DNA of 64,000 nt from Cymodocea nodosa (GCA_036874045.1 CM072347.1:8000501-8064500), one strand, 5' to 3'. Numbered from the stretch's first letter, positions 36,301-51,200 are shown. The notes: a model not told the origin generated them from the sequence alone. Made by a program: numbers and translations.

Positions 36301-39040
36301 CGATACAAGTTTAATCATGCATTTCATCCATCATTTTAATTCTAGCAGCAATACAAGATTAATCATGCATATCATGTATTTCCATCATTTCATATCATGC
36401 TTCATGTCATTCATTTCGTCCGTAAATCACGCCATTCCAATTTCTGTAGCTATGTATATATTTTAGTCATGCGTCATTTCATGCCAAAATCATACATATA
36501 AATCACTCTCACGTACATTTCTAATTGATGCCTTAAGACATGCATCACTTCATATCCAAATCATGCTTATTTAAAATCCCATCAAACTATTTTTCATATA
36601 GTCATACATAATTAAAGTCTTTCCATATAGTCATTTAATAAGATCATACCCTATAAATCATACATGTCATCACATTTATTTTTCTTATTCATGCATAAAT
36701 CATATCTACTTATTTCCATTTGTGCAATTTCATTTTGATTCTTATTTTCAGATGAAGTCATATTATTTCATAATCATACTAATTCTTCATGCATCTTGTA
36801 TCATGCATGCCTCTAATCAAGCCTTTTTAATGTTACATTATTGCTTTACTTTATCTTGTTTGTCCTATATTTATTTAACCACATGTGTACCATGGTTAGG
36901 TTGCACTTGAGAACACTTAAAATATTTTCTTTCATGCCTACGCATGAATCATTGTGCAACTTTTCCCTCCTTTTAGTCCTTATAAATCTTTTCTTCTTAT
37001 CTCTTCATATTACTTTCATCTTATTTCATCTTATTCATATCATTTCTTTCTTTTCACACTTAAGCTTACACTTAATAAGCACTTAACCCTAGAATTGCAT
37101 ATGCACTAACATCTTTAGAAACCTAGCATCCAACCTACTAGGGATAACTAAGAAATCAAGTAATTCAAGTGTGTCAAATGCCTAATATTAGAAAAAACTT
37201 TCTCATGAAGTTTTAATGAAACAAAAGTTAACGATATATTTAGATATAAATTATGTATTAAATAGAAACTTAGAATATATTTTGTACTATTATTGAAAAC
37301 AACCTACCAACTACATAACTAGTGTACCATTCTTAGTTGAACAATAACTTGTTTAAGTTACTAGAACAGTATTTCAACCTATCATTCTCATAAATGATAT
37401 ATCATTTCTAAATAAACAATAATTAGACAAAGTTACTGAATCAATATCCAACATACCCTTGAGACCAATGACATATTGTTTTTTGATAAATAATGATTAG
37501 CTAAAATCTCTAAATTAGAAAACCATGCATTATTATGAGAAAGTGGCATACCATTCTATCATCTACAACCTAAGATGAACAAATGACATACTAATGACTT
37601 GATATCATTTTCTATAACAAGTGATGCAAGTACTAATAAATGAGGTAATAGTTTGGATGAATGGTAAACCATTTGTTCTTGAAAAGGTTGAGATAGGACA
37701 AATGACATATTGATGAATATACTAGTATACCATTTTCTATAGCAAGTTAAATAGATTCTGAAAAATGGAAGGTTTGAACTTTCCATGTACATGCCAATAC
37801 TTTGACGACTCTATAGAAGTTTGAAAAATGATACATCAATAGATGAAACAATATACCATTTTATATAAGAAATATGCAAAACAAAAGATCCAAACTTTTC
37901 TTATACATGCCGACTAAGAGATAGTTGTACAAAAATTCAACAAAAAAAAAATCCCATTAGTGTACATAATAGCACATTGATTCTACAAAGATTCTAAGAG
38001 ATACACTTTTCATGTTTTGAAACCCTAAGCTCTACATTATGTATACAAGTAATTCTACGTTAAGAGAAGTGACACATCCATATGCTTTCACTCTAACATC
38101 ATTCAAGGCATTCAATCAATACATTTTAGGAATCCTAAGGAAAAGAAATTAAAGAAAATTTGTTGTTGTGTTTAAGTTCTACATCAAGTACAATCAAAGG
38201 TGTTGAAAAGCTTTTGAAAAGGTTCATTCCCACATGGATTCATCCAAGACAACACAAAAGGGGAAGTAGTTCTTGTGATTTGTGAGATTTTTTTATTGTA
38301 TTTGTATATAAAAATTTTTGATTTATTTTTCTCTTAGGCTAAAACATTCCTAAAACCTATCTCACTAGGTTCTAGTGAGAAACATACTAGGGTTGATGTA
38401 GACACCTTGAATTTGAGGAGAAACTCCTAATTTTAAGAGGACAAGCTTGACAATATTGGTTAAGATGGTAGAGGCTAGTGTTAAACCTTGAGATAACATG
38501 GTTGGTTAAGGCATTCAACTTTGAACATTTAGAGAGAGTTAAGTATTGAGTTTGGGAAATGCATTAGATATAAAGGATAGGTGTTGAACCTATAAAAACA
38601 CTAAATTTAGTAAAAACCACAAAGTTGAGAGTTTGTGAAATATATGTACCTGATTTGAAGAATCATTATAAAAATTTTCTATTTCTTTGGTTATAATTTA
38701 CACTTTCAAATCTTTATTATTTATTTGAATATATTTTATTTATAGTTTCCGCACCAAACATTTTATTTATAAAATATTTAATCAAATTATTTTATTGAAT
38801 TATTTTAATTATTTAAAATTTACCATTCACCTACATTTAGTAAATCATAGTTCATAGATCACAACCTTACATTATTCAAAAGTTACATATCTTTGTATTT
38901 AGGTTTTTCCCAATTTACCCATAAAAATTAGAGTAGATGATGACTTTTTTTAACTCTTTGTAAAAGAGAGAATAGTAGTAATAAAGTCATGCCCTATAAA
39001 AATAGTATTATAAATGAATAAATTACTTGGAAGTTGATAT
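36301..39040. other. AT-rich intergenic sequence, no gene seen
   Basis: It contains CAT-rich low-complexity sequence to about 37080. Loosely repeated phrases around AATGACATA and TACCATTTTCTATA follow between 37310 and 37870. I recognise no coding or LTR boundary. Confidence 0.4.
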
Positions 39041-39270
39041 GGCTCGAATCCCTCTTTAGTGAGTTTGTGATAACAATCTAAGACCCAATACCTATGCATT
39101 GTAATAACCAAGGTAATGATACATGTTACAAAGAACTAAACATTTTTTAAGTGGATCATGTAGATTGAGATGCACTTTCATTATATACGAGATTTGGTAG
39201 GTTGCAAATATCTTCACCAAGGGATTAGCTCACAATGTGTTTGAGTTACTTTAAATAGGGCATGATAGAT
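39041..39270 (+). pseudogene. Copia RNase H relic
   Basis: Weak + strand similarity to the end of a Copia RNase H (IFTKGLAHNVFELL, then a GHDRYI-like end). It is a decayed fossil with no boundaries seen. Confidence 0.4.
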
Positions 39271-39879
39271 ATATACGCTCTATTTGTGTGGGGTACCATT
39301 GGTTCGTTAAATGAATATCCATTTAGTTATTATGCATTTATATGTAATCTCTTCACATTAGTAATATAATTCTTTTTTTTCTCTTCATAATATCACTCTT
39401 TACACATGTATTTTTCAAATACAACATAATTCATATTCATAATCTCTCACTTAATTACACAACTCATTCCTAAACACCATTTATCAATCTCATTTGTCAA
39501 ATCCTTTAACTCAACGTAACCTTCATAGTTGTTTACCTTTATTTTCATCTTTAACAATATCAAAAATTCTTACCTAGCTATGCAATGTTATATATGCTAA
39601 AACACTACAAGGTTTGAATCTCAACTAAATCAAATTGATTTGGGAATAAATAAACTATACGTATGAAAACTATTAAAACTACTTAAAATGCATTTTTCAA
39701 TGAAATATTTTTGTAAACAACTCTTCATTTAATTTCTCTTGTGAGAATAACGACTATCTTTTCAAATTCTTATATTTATTTTCATTTATTTCCTATCCAT
39801 GTATTTCATCTTTATTATTTGGAGAACATAAACCAATACCAATTTTTTCAATATTTTCTATTTTCCAATATTTAATATT
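39271..39879. other. AT-rich sequence, no gene seen
   Basis: Nothing recognised between the two Copia relics. Confidence 0.4.
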
Positions 39880-40345
39880 CATAGGTGTACATGATATTAA
39901 TGGTTTACCAAGTAAACCTTTGATCATGACCCATGACCAACAAATTCATAATCATTAATTGTTGTAATTCAATAATTTTCCGAATGGGATTAGGTTATCC
40001 TCTTCCCCGATTGTTAATGTGATTGTAACCTTGTCCATGACAACCTCTACCATGACCACGTTTCTTACCACAACCATAATCTTGATAAGATTTAAGATTT
40101 GGAGTTTAGCTGTTAGGTTGAGCTACAAGAGCAAAATTTGCATATGCAATTCTTGTTTTAAGCTAATCTGAAGATCGTACAAGTCATGGAATGAGACTTT
40201 TGGGCACATGAATTCAATCTTCTTGAAGCCTTGGCCAAGGCAATTGATGATAAATTCAATAAGATCCATATCAAAGATTGGGTCACCGATGGAGGCAAGA
40301 CTATCTACCACACCTTCGGCATGAAGAAGAAAGTAGACCATGCTA
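39880..40345 (-). pseudogene. Copia gag relic
   Basis: The - strand encodes DSLASIGDPIFDMDLIEFI and VSFHDLYDLQISL, the standard Copia gag segment, followed by a Gly/Arg-rich stretch (KKRGHGRGCHGQGYN). It is a short broken fragment. Confidence 0.75.
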
Positions 40346-42029
40346 ACCTAACCTAACGTGATTTGACCGTGTCATTAACTAGTCTGACATGATTTTTTAA
40401 ACCGTGTTGGACTGTTCGCAGGTGAAACCAAGACGTGCTAGCATGGCTTAATGTAAGCACGTAGGCTAATATGGGCTAATTGAGCTTTTTTCAAATTTGG
40501 ATACCTAACCTATTTCAAATACTTGTTTTGGCACAACCCAATAAATCCAACACTGTCAAACCATGTTATAAATGGACACGATACAAATTAAACTAGGCTA
40601 TGAGCCATGTCTAAGATGTTTTCTTTCACCCATGGCACAACACAGCTTAACACGAATAACAGCTAGGTGTGAAGTCCAACAAGTCGTGTCAGCATTGCAT
40701 GGTCCTTTGAGACCTATAAGTGTAAAACTTTCTTTAACATCCATCCAAAGTTGATCACGAAGGGTTCAAATGTGAATGCAAGAGAAAATGATTGGAGGCG
40801 AGCCTATGCTAAGCAATTGCCAAGCTTCTCACACAGTAGTACAAGAGAAAATGATGATGGTCTAGATTGTAGGGGACATGCTCACACTTATCCAAGAAAG
40901 GACCAAGCTGTCAACTTTCTAGAACAGGGAAAAGTCCTTGTCTTAAAAATCTCCTATAAGTTCGTGAATGGCAAGAAGATGAAGAAAACGTTGCTTCCAA
41001 CAAAAATATTATTGTTTGTCTATAAGTGTATGAAAGAGTGTACCTATGTTGAAGGTGGTAGGCAGCTTCTCCTCATCAGTGGCAGCAGTACTGGTGCTGT
41101 CGGTGTTAAAATTTTTTGACACTGAGCAAGCTCTCAAGATCAAAGGTATTTGATACCGTGAAAGAGGTAGACACAAAGGAGAAGAAACAGAGGCAGAAGG
41201 CAAACGAAGAACCTTGGAAGAATGATTACATAAAAGCATACAATGCAAATATACAGGGAGAGGATAGTAGGAATAGTTACAACAAACGCTAAGACAGTTA
41301 ATGAACTGTTACTTTCTGTTATACTTACATCCCACCCGCCTAGACGTCCACCTACCCCTTTTCCTCCCTCTTTTCCTTTTTGCCTCTTATCTGAGGTTAG
41401 TATTAACTGAATCTGTGTTTTGTGGAGAAACAAAGGTGTTTTCTCACATCTCTGTAAACCAGATCCTTACTTTCATGTTTCCTTATGCAGTAGTTATCAC
41501 TCTTATCAGTGGTGAGTTGTCATTGAAGACGGCGGCCTACCAACACTTCTTCCGATGACTCTATCAACAGCTGGCTTACATAAAGTTATTTAGTCCATTG
41601 TTGGGAGTGTTGCTTAGCATTGATCCTATGCTCCTCTCCATAGATATTGTAACGGGATGGTGAATCTTGTATGATCTTCCTAATTGAATGGAATGGATAC
41701 TTTCCCGTCAAAACAGAAAAACATCGATAGAAAAATGTGATCGGCATAAATAATCAGCCCTTATTTTCTAATCCCACAGTACAACAATCTTGTAATCTCA
41801 ACCATACCCTTCACTGTGTGCAACATATACGAATGCATTTGACGTCATGTTGCCTGCCTAGTTTACAACATTCATGGTTGGATATTTGATAAAGCTACGA
41901 GAATCAATTTACAACCCAAATGGAAAATTTCAGGTAACAAAGAAAAAGGCTCACCATTACTGCACAAATTGGATGTGTAACGGTTCAACTGTGAATTCCA
42001 AGAAGATCATGTATGGCCTAGCTCTTCCA
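40346..42029. other. Intergenic sequence downstream of the P450 gene
   Basis: The stretch 40346-40720 is rich in GCTAGCATGGC / ACACGAT-type words resembling old non-autonomous DNA transposon debris, at low confidence. An open frame at 40751-41119 has no recognisable domain. The 3' untranslated region of the P450 gene should lie just left of 42030, but no clear polyadenylation signal was identified. Confidence 0.4.
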
Positions 42030-42260
42030 TCAGTGTTCTGAATTGGACACCCTCTTCCTCAGTTTGCACCACAAACCATTTTTTGTATGGATCGTTGCCC
42101 CTGTGACGAGTTCTACTGCCTCAGGCGAGCCTTTTAACTCAATGTCGAACTTTTGCAGCAGCATGGATAAAGCTATGGTGGACTCCATGAGCGCAAACTG
42201 ATCCCCAACACACTTGCGAGGCCCCCCACCGAATGGTAAAAATGCAAAATCTGACACTAT
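42030..42260 (-). CDS. CYP97B: CYP97B last exon with the haem-binding Cys
   Basis: [20 protein letters not shown] holds the haem-thiolate Cys. It continues through [17 protein letters not shown] to a TGA stop. Acceptor AAACAG. Confidence 0.95.
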   Translation of the reverse strand: MVSDFAFLPFGGGPRKCVGDQFALMESTIALSMLLQKFDIELKGSPEAVELVTGATIHTKNGLWCKLRKRVSNSEH

Positions 42261-45200
42261 CTGTTTTCAAATGCCAAGCACATCAGTTGGAGGATGATAA
42301 CAGCCTTTTGGAAATCTACAGGTGATTTGGTGAAAGGAGTACCTCATTTGGATATAGTGCCCCAGGACTCCTAGCAGGATCATAACCTGCCCATCCTTCA
42401 ATCCCATCACTTTTCTTTGGGTTCAAGAATCTTTCTGGTTCAAATTCGTGTGGGCGATCCCAATAATATGGTGACCTATGGAGATTATAAACCTGGAAAT
42501 GCACATGAGAATAGAATGAAAACTCATTCCTGTGGTACAAAAACAATAATAAATAAATATCACCATAGTGGAAAAATGAGTCATAAATTTCCTCTATCCC
42601 TTCAGCTAAAGATCAAATAGCCAGAAATTAAGGCAGAAGGACATCAAATGGGGCAGATATGCCAATAAACTAAGACCATATTATAGATTTCTATATTTTT
42701 ACGATCATTAAACAATTTTTATAAAATAATGAAATCACACAGATATAACATACTGATACAGGAAATTAAGAAAGAATATTCCTGACATGTATGTATTATG
42801 AATTTATGATAATATGAGTATCATTAATAATTAAATATCAAGGTACCTATGTGTTATCTTATTAAGCTAATCACCAAACAGATTTCACATCAATTGAGTG
42901 CACTCAATGTTATAATTTTTCTTGGGTGTGCCTATAATACTTACCATAATTTTTTGTGGAGACTAGGAGTTTTAAAACTCAACCATCATTTAAATACATG
43001 CATGATGAAATTTAAAATTGTAAATAAAATAATTGTAACTACCATGACACAGTTACACTGGGCAAGGGTATTTCATGGGCACCATAGAATTTTTTATTTT
43101 CCGAGATCACTGTTTGTTATGTAGCTTTCAGTTGGTAACCATAAGCATTAAAATTTAAACAGAAGTTTCAAATAAGGATGATACAAGTGATGTATCTATG
43201 TTTCATAATTTCCTAGCAGGAAGCTCCATGTATGTGATGTCCACATGCCTACAAATGTCAAAACACTTGCATTGTAGCACTACCACCTTACTGATGATAT
43301 CCATATCCTTATTGACGGTGACATACAACTAATATTAACCAACAGTAATATTTTCTTAATGAATGAAAATGATAATATCATAATTACTTTTTCCACCAAT
43401 GTTGTCTTTTATTTTGATTACATGGACAATGCAAAATCCACCTTGGTTATCTTGATTCACTCAAAAGAAAAACAAACTAGAAGAAATCAGTCCACCTTCC
43501 AAGGTGGACTACTTTCTTTGTAGGATCTGATCTGGATCATGGTAACTAGTTCCTTAGTGGGATCTGACCTGGATTATGGTGAAATAGTTCCTTAGTGGGA
43601 TCTGATCAGGATCATGCAGGACCCTCATATAATGCTGCTGATCAGGAGTTTTCTATTGTCCTACAATAAAAATGAAAAACCGTCCATTTTTCAAATCAGG
43701 AGAAGGCACAATCCTTTTGGATTTCTCGATATCATATCCCTTTTACACAGAAAATTGTGAAATCTAGGTTCGTATATATGCAATTTCAATATTTTAGTTG
43801 GTGTACAGTCAAAGAAACTCTTGTTTTCGAAATTACAAACAAATATATAGTATAATGAATGATTGAATAAACAAAAATCAAACAAATTCCATATTTAGTT
43901 TCTTTCAGTAGCAATATTATTGCAAGAAAAACACAATTAACACTGCAATATAACACAAGGAACTATAAGGAATTACTCTACCCACAGAAAGAAATATGTC
44001 AGTTCCAGCAGGGATTGAAAATCCATCTTCAGGACCCTTGTACCCTCCTGTTCAATCATGCAGCATATAGAATATTGTAATTTATGATTAGAGAGAACAG
44101 CATAAGTGGTAGCAAATGACTACAAAAGCAAGAGTAGATTACACTCAAATATACTTGCAATGGAAAATCTATAAAAAAATCACAAGTTTAATGTTGGACA
44201 CTATTCTTGTATGTTATAGTATTGTTTGAGTGTATTAATGTATTAGGGTTAAATATCATGTGTGGGTTTAATCTTATTGATTAAGGTATATTCTTCTTTA
44301 TGCAGTCCTCATATATAAAGACTCTTATGTTTGTTAATAAATCTATCCCCTTCTATCTATTTTGTGCATTCTCATATGATATTAGAGCGTAGTTTTTAAA
44401 AGTTAAAAACTTGTAAGAAATCTTGGTGAGGAGAAGGAAAACCCTAACCACTGCTCTCCTCCCAACTACCTCCACCATCAATCCCTACGTAGGTCACTTC
44501 CACCAACACCACTAGTCTCTCTCCACCCATTCAAGTCATCATTGACACATCCTCCTCCTTTGTTCAGTGTCATCAACAACCACACCTAGCCTTCTCAACA
44601 TCACCAAAAGCTATACATTCATCCCCCCTCTCACTGCTACATTGTCTCCTACAACAGTCCAATCATTGATGTCCTATCCCCCATCATAGCGCATACCATT
44701 GTTGCTTCCTATACATCCATCACCATTGCCAAGATCTCACAGCCCCTCTCCTGCCATCATCACAAACTCTCACCCCTTCCTTTCCCCTTGGCCACTGCTC
44801 CTCCCCAGCAGAAAAGAAGAGTCAATCAAGAAACCAACAAAAGAAAACCCTAGATTCAATGCCTGCTCCCACTATCATCATTTGCTGTATAGCCACTCCA
44901 ACACTTTCCATGCACTTACCAACAAGCTTGAGGTTTATCAACCCCTAACAACCAATATCAACAAGCTAATCAGTCAACTATAGCCTAGATTCATGCACAA
45001 TACTCAAGAGTGACACAATACCCTAAACCCCAATTCAAGGTCTGATTACTAATCAGTCAACTATGGCCACTAATGGTCATGGTCATGGTATAGATAGAGG
45101 TCAAGGACATTGTGGATGATAGCCTTGTGATCAACTACTCTAGCCTCTAAAGACGACTCTTAGATAATAGACTCTAATGCATCCTCTCATATGTCAGGTA

Positions 45201-48200
45201 CATGAGATTTGTCTAGTTGTCTTTCCCAATTATTCAATGTAACCTTTGTTTCTACTGCAAATAGATGAACCTACTCTATTTCTAGAGGAGTTGTCCAAGC
45301 CTCTTCCCAAATTACACTTGATCAAGTTCTTTACATACTTGATTTTTTGAACAATTTGTTGTCTATCAAAATTATCATTGTGTGATAGATATTTAGTGAT
45401 TTATTCATATATACTTGTTTAAGTGGGTAAATGAATTTGTTATCTAGGATTCATTCCCACACACACATATATATATATTGTATACTCCCTCACCACTAAT
45501 GAAAGTTAATTTGGGTTTTTCTACCTTAATCACATGGTATTAGAGCCTAAGCTAAACTAATCGAGAGGGGAAGAGGCTACTAAGCTTCTAGTTACCGCAG
45601 CAAGTGGAAGTGGAGCTAGGAAGGAGGGAGAGGGATCCCAACTTGACCATTATTGTTACTACCACTGTTGTGATTGAAAGTTGAAACCCACCACCACAAC
45701 TCTATAAATTAAAACAAGATGAGAGGAAGAGGAGGAGAGCAAATCTTTCTAGAAAATAATAATCAAATAATTAATTGCAACATTAATTTGACTGGACTAT
45801 AAAAAAATCTAGAAAATATTAATAGTTTCCTATGGGCATAAACACGGCCAATCTACCATCAAGGAGAAAACATATTGAAGTCAATTATCATTACGTTTGA
45901 AATAGCTAAGTTTCAAATTGAAAATATTAAAACAAAACATATTGAAATAGATTATCAGTACATTTGAAATACAGTGATGAATAGAATCATTTCCACAGTA
46001 TACACTCACTCCTCCAAACAAGCCAAGCTAAGCATGATTAACATCTATGCTCTAACTTGAAGGAGAGTATTAAAGTTTTTGTTAAAGTATATAAATATAT
46101 GAGGGTTAGGTATTGTATGTAAGTTTAGTTCTACATTACTTAAATTATAATTTTCTTTATGTAACCTTTATATATAGAGACTTTTATATTTATTAATGGA
46201 TCAATCCACTTCTATCTATTTCTAGTATTCTCACACCGTAAATTTATAACCATCAAATTCAAGTAAATCTATACAAGATGAATTCAAGTTAGAAACCAAG
46301 AATTTAAGTTTGTCAATTTGACCTATTGTGCAAATTAAGAGCAAATCATTCATGCCAAAGTTACATTGAAAAAAAGTCATGTGAAGCAGTGTCCAACTTT
46401 GACAATTAATACCATTTAGAGATTCATAGCTAGATACAATAGCAATAAACCTCTCAAATACAATGATATGAATAAATAATCTAAAATGGAGAAAAATATA
46501 CCAGGCAATTTATCAGATTTGAGAGAACGACGAATGAGTAGAGGGGGCTGAGGATACAAACGAAGAGTCTCTACAATAATAAGCCTTATGAACCTGCAAG
46601 AGAAAGAAAGTCACACCAAAAACTAGTCATTTTAACTTCTGCATTCATGTAGAAAAGGGTGGGACATATATAGTAAGAAAGTGGATGAAATAGAAATTTA
46701 GACTGTCAAAAGTAAATACCTAACATAAATGCACAAAAAGTTCTCATACTATGTCATTAAATGAAAAAAGTTGAAATTTGCTTGCGACCATTTAATTTTA
46801 TTCTACAATATGATTTATCGCATGTGATAACATCATGATTTTAGATAAAGGAAGCAACTCAAATAATGTCCAAATTTCCTGGAGAAAAAGTATATACAAA
46901 TTACATGAAACATACTTAAATCATCATGATCTATGAATCATTCACCAGTATTGATAAATTTGAACACTTAGACTCACTGGTTTTTATCATGTAAAACTTA
47001 AGCATGAAATGCATCAACTCCAGTATCTGGAATGTCTAGAATAAATAAAGACAAAGTGAATGTTAGTTTTAAAGTTTGGGGAAACAAAGTATTATTTGTT
47101 TTGGAGATAGTTCTCATATATAGAGAGGCACACATATAAGCATCTACATCTGCACCCAGATACAGTTTTGTATTCATCCATTAAGATGTAAAAGATTGGC
47201 AATGCTGGACACACTACTGCTGCCCTGAACAGTGACTAGCAAAGATTTTAAGTACTAGAAGAAACTACCAAAAAATAGCCAAAAGAAAGGAAAACAAAAG
47301 AAAGAACAGAAACTAGTTCAAGTTCAACCAAACATAACTTCTGCAAATCCAAAACGACGAAGTGCACATCTTTAATTGGTTCTCAGACTACGAACCTTAT
47401 TAAATGCTCTTAGAGCAATGCGGACACCCTAACACTATTGAAATTATATTAGTGAAAAGAAGAGGTGGAAGAGGAGAAAAGGGAAGAAGATGAAGCCAGA
47501 AGATGAGGAAGACTAACTTCCAGCCCCACCGTCATCTCTCTCTCTTTTTATTTCTTCATAAAACAGTACATAATAGAATAGGGTTACAACAAATACAGAA
47601 ATGACAATTTACCCTTAACACTCTCCCTTAAAATAGAGTAAATATGTTGTTGTCTAGTGGGTGCTAAAAGATTAATTTTCATTCATGTATGGAAGTACAT
47701 ATATATATACACCATGATTAAATGGATTCATAAATAGATCCACCCAATAATCACCCTATAACCACACTCCTCCTCAAGTTGAAAGATATATATTAATTAT
47801 ACCCAGCTTGTTACAAATATGCTCAAAAACATTTAAGGGTAACCCTTTGATTAACTGTAAGATCGTATGGCTACATAAGAAGGGAGTGAATTGTATTTTT
47901 CAATATTTTCGATTATAATTGAAACTTTAAAACTCAAAAACAAGTCGAGACATTGTTTTCATAAAATCATTTTTATTCAAGGTTTCAATTACAATATACA
48001 ATTCAATTCTCCTCAGAAATTGTAGATGCAATTATATATCGATACCATATTTCATCTATACAATTTCATAACTACAAATAGAGAAAACTAATTTACAGAA
48101 TTTAAAATATTTCTCCTTATTTGATATCTTTCTTCTTCTTCTCATTCTTATTTAGCAATTCTTCAGTGATGAATATCTAGTCTTTCTCTGCTTTACCAAA

Positions 48201-51200
48201 TTTGCTTTATTCTGATACTTCAAATATTCAATGACATAAATCTGACTTTTTCTGCTTCACTGAATTTTTTTTCATCTGATACTTCAAATCTTCAGTGACA
48301 TATATTTCACCTTTTTCTGCTTCACTGAATTTTCTTCCACTTAATACTTCAAATCTTCAGTGATATAAATCTAACCTTTCTATTTCACTGAATTTTCTTT
48401 CATCTGAGAGCTTTTCCCCAAAGAGGTGTTTTTGATATCTAAAAAGATTTTTTATTTGGTGTGCAAAGATAACTAATCAACGAGAATTCTGTCTTTTATA
48501 CTGTATCTTTATTTCATGCATATCCTCCACGTTTAATCACTATCAGTCTTCCACTTCTTCACGTCTTTTCTTTTTCCTTCATCGAAATACACACGTTCTG
48601 ACCCACGTTTACATTTCAAATTTTCTTTAATCATCAATTCTGAATCTCTGAAAAATTTCCTACAAAATAAACTTTCTCATCCAAAATATTTCATCAAGTG
48701 TAATAAGAAGTCGTTACTTTAATGTTAACTAAACAAGTAAAACAAGTAGATATAAAACTTAACATTTCTAACTTAACGAGTTCCTCATATGCCAACTCAC
48801 GTGACAAGTACTGTAACTAACTTAACGAACTAAATCTGTGGTATTACGCTAACTCAATGAACCATTTCTGTGGTGTTATGATAACTCAACGAACCATCTC
48901 CATTATATTACAGATAACTCAACGAACCAGTAATAAACAAATATTTTTATAATAAGAATTTTACCATGTGCAAAAATAACAACTTAAGTTTTATAACGCT
49001 AACCTAACGCGTTGTCTTAGTATTCAATATAGCAACTCAATGCGTTTAGTTATATTAACTTAATGAGTTAAACATGTGCACCTCACGTGATACAATATAA
49101 CATTCGTAAAGAAACTTTTGGACCACATGAGATAGTTGTAGTCATTTAATCAAACCGCGATGCTAGACAGCTACCAAACACCGTAGTCCCAAGGATATGA
49201 TCTCAAAGTCAACCCTCTATAGAGACCAAGTTGTCCTCCATGATAATCCCAACAAACCAACTTCTCCACAGCCCAAGCCACCCCCGTCCCCAATCCTCCC
49301 TACCTTTTCTCACCTTTCACTACTCCTCGACCAAGTCTTAGGGTTAGCGGAACCGGTGTGGCTCCACCTTTCCCTACGATGCGTAGTCTTCGAGAGAACC
49401 ACCCACAAATGCCTTTGTTCTTCTCGTTGGCCACTACACCACCACTCCCGCCTTTCGATCCCAGCCAAGTGGAGGTGGCAATGGTAGGTGCTGGAAATTG
49501 GTTGGCTACCTTGGACATATTGGATCGTAAGGTGGCATTGGATGCAAATGGGAGTTGAAGGTTCCTTGTGGGTGCAACTGAGTTGATCACCGTGACACAG
49601 GAAGCTGGTAGTGGGCAAGAACCAGCTAAACAAGAAGTTAGCAGGGTTGAGGAAACCACGGCACGTCCACGTGTGCACGCATGGCAGAGAGAGAACTGAC
49701 TGCAGCAAGCACCAACACGCACACAATAGACATATGTGACAGACCAAAAGTCGTAGAGAAAACCATAGTAGACGTAGCAAACAATAGGGGGGCGGGATTC
49801 AGCAGCCGCCCTTCTACAGTGGAGACTTCGCCCTATGCGCATCAACGAAGGATGCCCTCGCATTTCAACGCATTCGTAGGGAGGATGCTAGAATGGGGGC
49901 TAGGAAGAAGCCCTCAGTACGGCGACAGTGGTGATGACATCGACGACAACGACGGTAGCGGCAGTGGTGGAGAAAAACCTAGCTCTAATACCATGTTGTC
50001 TAATGGGTGCTAAAAGATTAGTTTTCATTCATGTATGGAAGTACATATATATATATACACCATGATTAAATGGATCCATAAATGGATCCACCCAATAATC
50101 ACCCTATAACCACATATGTCAATCATGTCTAGCTTATTACATAAATATTTAAAGATTCCTACACCAAATCCCTTTGTGAAGATATCTACAATTTCTTCTA
50201 AAGACCTTATGTAAGGAGTGGAAATTACTCCTCTAATTATCAAGTCACAAACATAATGACAGTCCACTTCAATGTATTTAATTCTCTTGTAAAACATAGT
50301 ATTCAAAGCAATAAATATAACAACTTAATTGTCATAATACATTTTCATAGGTAATTCTACTTGCAACTTCAATTCTATTAAGAGATTCTTAATTTATATT
50401 AATTCACTTGTAGTTTGAGATATGAATCTGTACTCCACTTCAACACTTTATTTAAAGATAACATTCTGTTAAGAGATTCTTCAAGTCACAAGATTACCTC
50501 TCACATATGTGTAGTAGTCAAAGGTAGACTTGTGATATACTTTATCACTAGCATACCTTAAGTCTGAATATATTTCCAATAAGTCTTCTAATACCTGTTA
50601 AAATCCTCTAATAGATCTATTGTATCATCCCAAAAATGTGGAGTTTGTTCTATAAGAGTATTTTTAGGCTTACAACCTAAAAGTCTAATTTCTTGCAAGA
50701 TGTCTAGAGAATACATCCTTTGAGTTAAGAGTATATTTCCTTTTGAATATGTAAATTCGATTCCCAAAAAATAACATGGTTTCCCAAGATCTTTATCAAT
50801 AAAGTATGTCTTCAAATATTGCTTTGCTTCAACTATACTTTTAGAATCACCCCTTATCACAAGGATGTTATCAACATATATTGCAATAATAATTGTGCCT
50901 ACCTTAGTGGTCTTCAGAAAGTTGGAGTGATGAGAAATGTAGCTTTAGAAACCTCCTTGTGTAACAATCTAACTAAACTTTTAAAACTAGGTTCTTAGGC
51001 TTTGTTTTAACCCATAGATAGCTTTCTTGAGATGATATACAACACTCTCTCCCTAAACAAAATACCCTAGAAGTTGCTTTATGAGGATATACACTTATAA
51101 ATCACTATATAGAAAGGTATTCTTGACATCTAACTAATAAAGTTCCCACTTAATTAATGGCAATAGAAAGTAGAATTCAAATGGAATTCATTTGAGCAAC

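Larger units (their letters stand above)
44048..46501 (-). other. CYP97B intron, 2454 bases, mostly one Copia insertion
   Basis: About 2.0 kb of it is the element at 44212-46235. Without it the intron would be about 430 bases. Confidence 0.85.
47648..50114 (-). mobile_element. Copia-type element nested in the outer one, TSD TATGT
   Basis: LTRs of 119 (47648-47766) and 121 bases (49994-50114), TGTGGTTATAGGG...ACAACA on the - strand. The target duplication TATGT (47643-47647, 50115-50119) is perfect. The primer site TGGTATTAGAGC lies next to the 5' LTR, and GAGGAGGAG stands before the 3' LTR. The interior holds only a GC-rich leader and the last part of an RNase H (CNKLGMINIY), plus a later Sirevirus LTR. 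It is non-autonomous. Confidence 0.85.

Noticed and set aside
34862-37086. Several open frames with His/Ser/Phe-rich products.
   Set aside because: They run through CAT-rich tandem and low-complexity sequence, and their composition is repeat-driven.
40751-41119. 122-codon open frame considered as a host gene.
   Set aside because: No recognisable domain, no supporting neighbours or splice pattern, and a repeat-like setting.
49197-49863. Overlapping long open frames on both strands.
   Set aside because: Openness on both strands reflects the high G+C of the segment. No domain, and the position fits a Copia leader.
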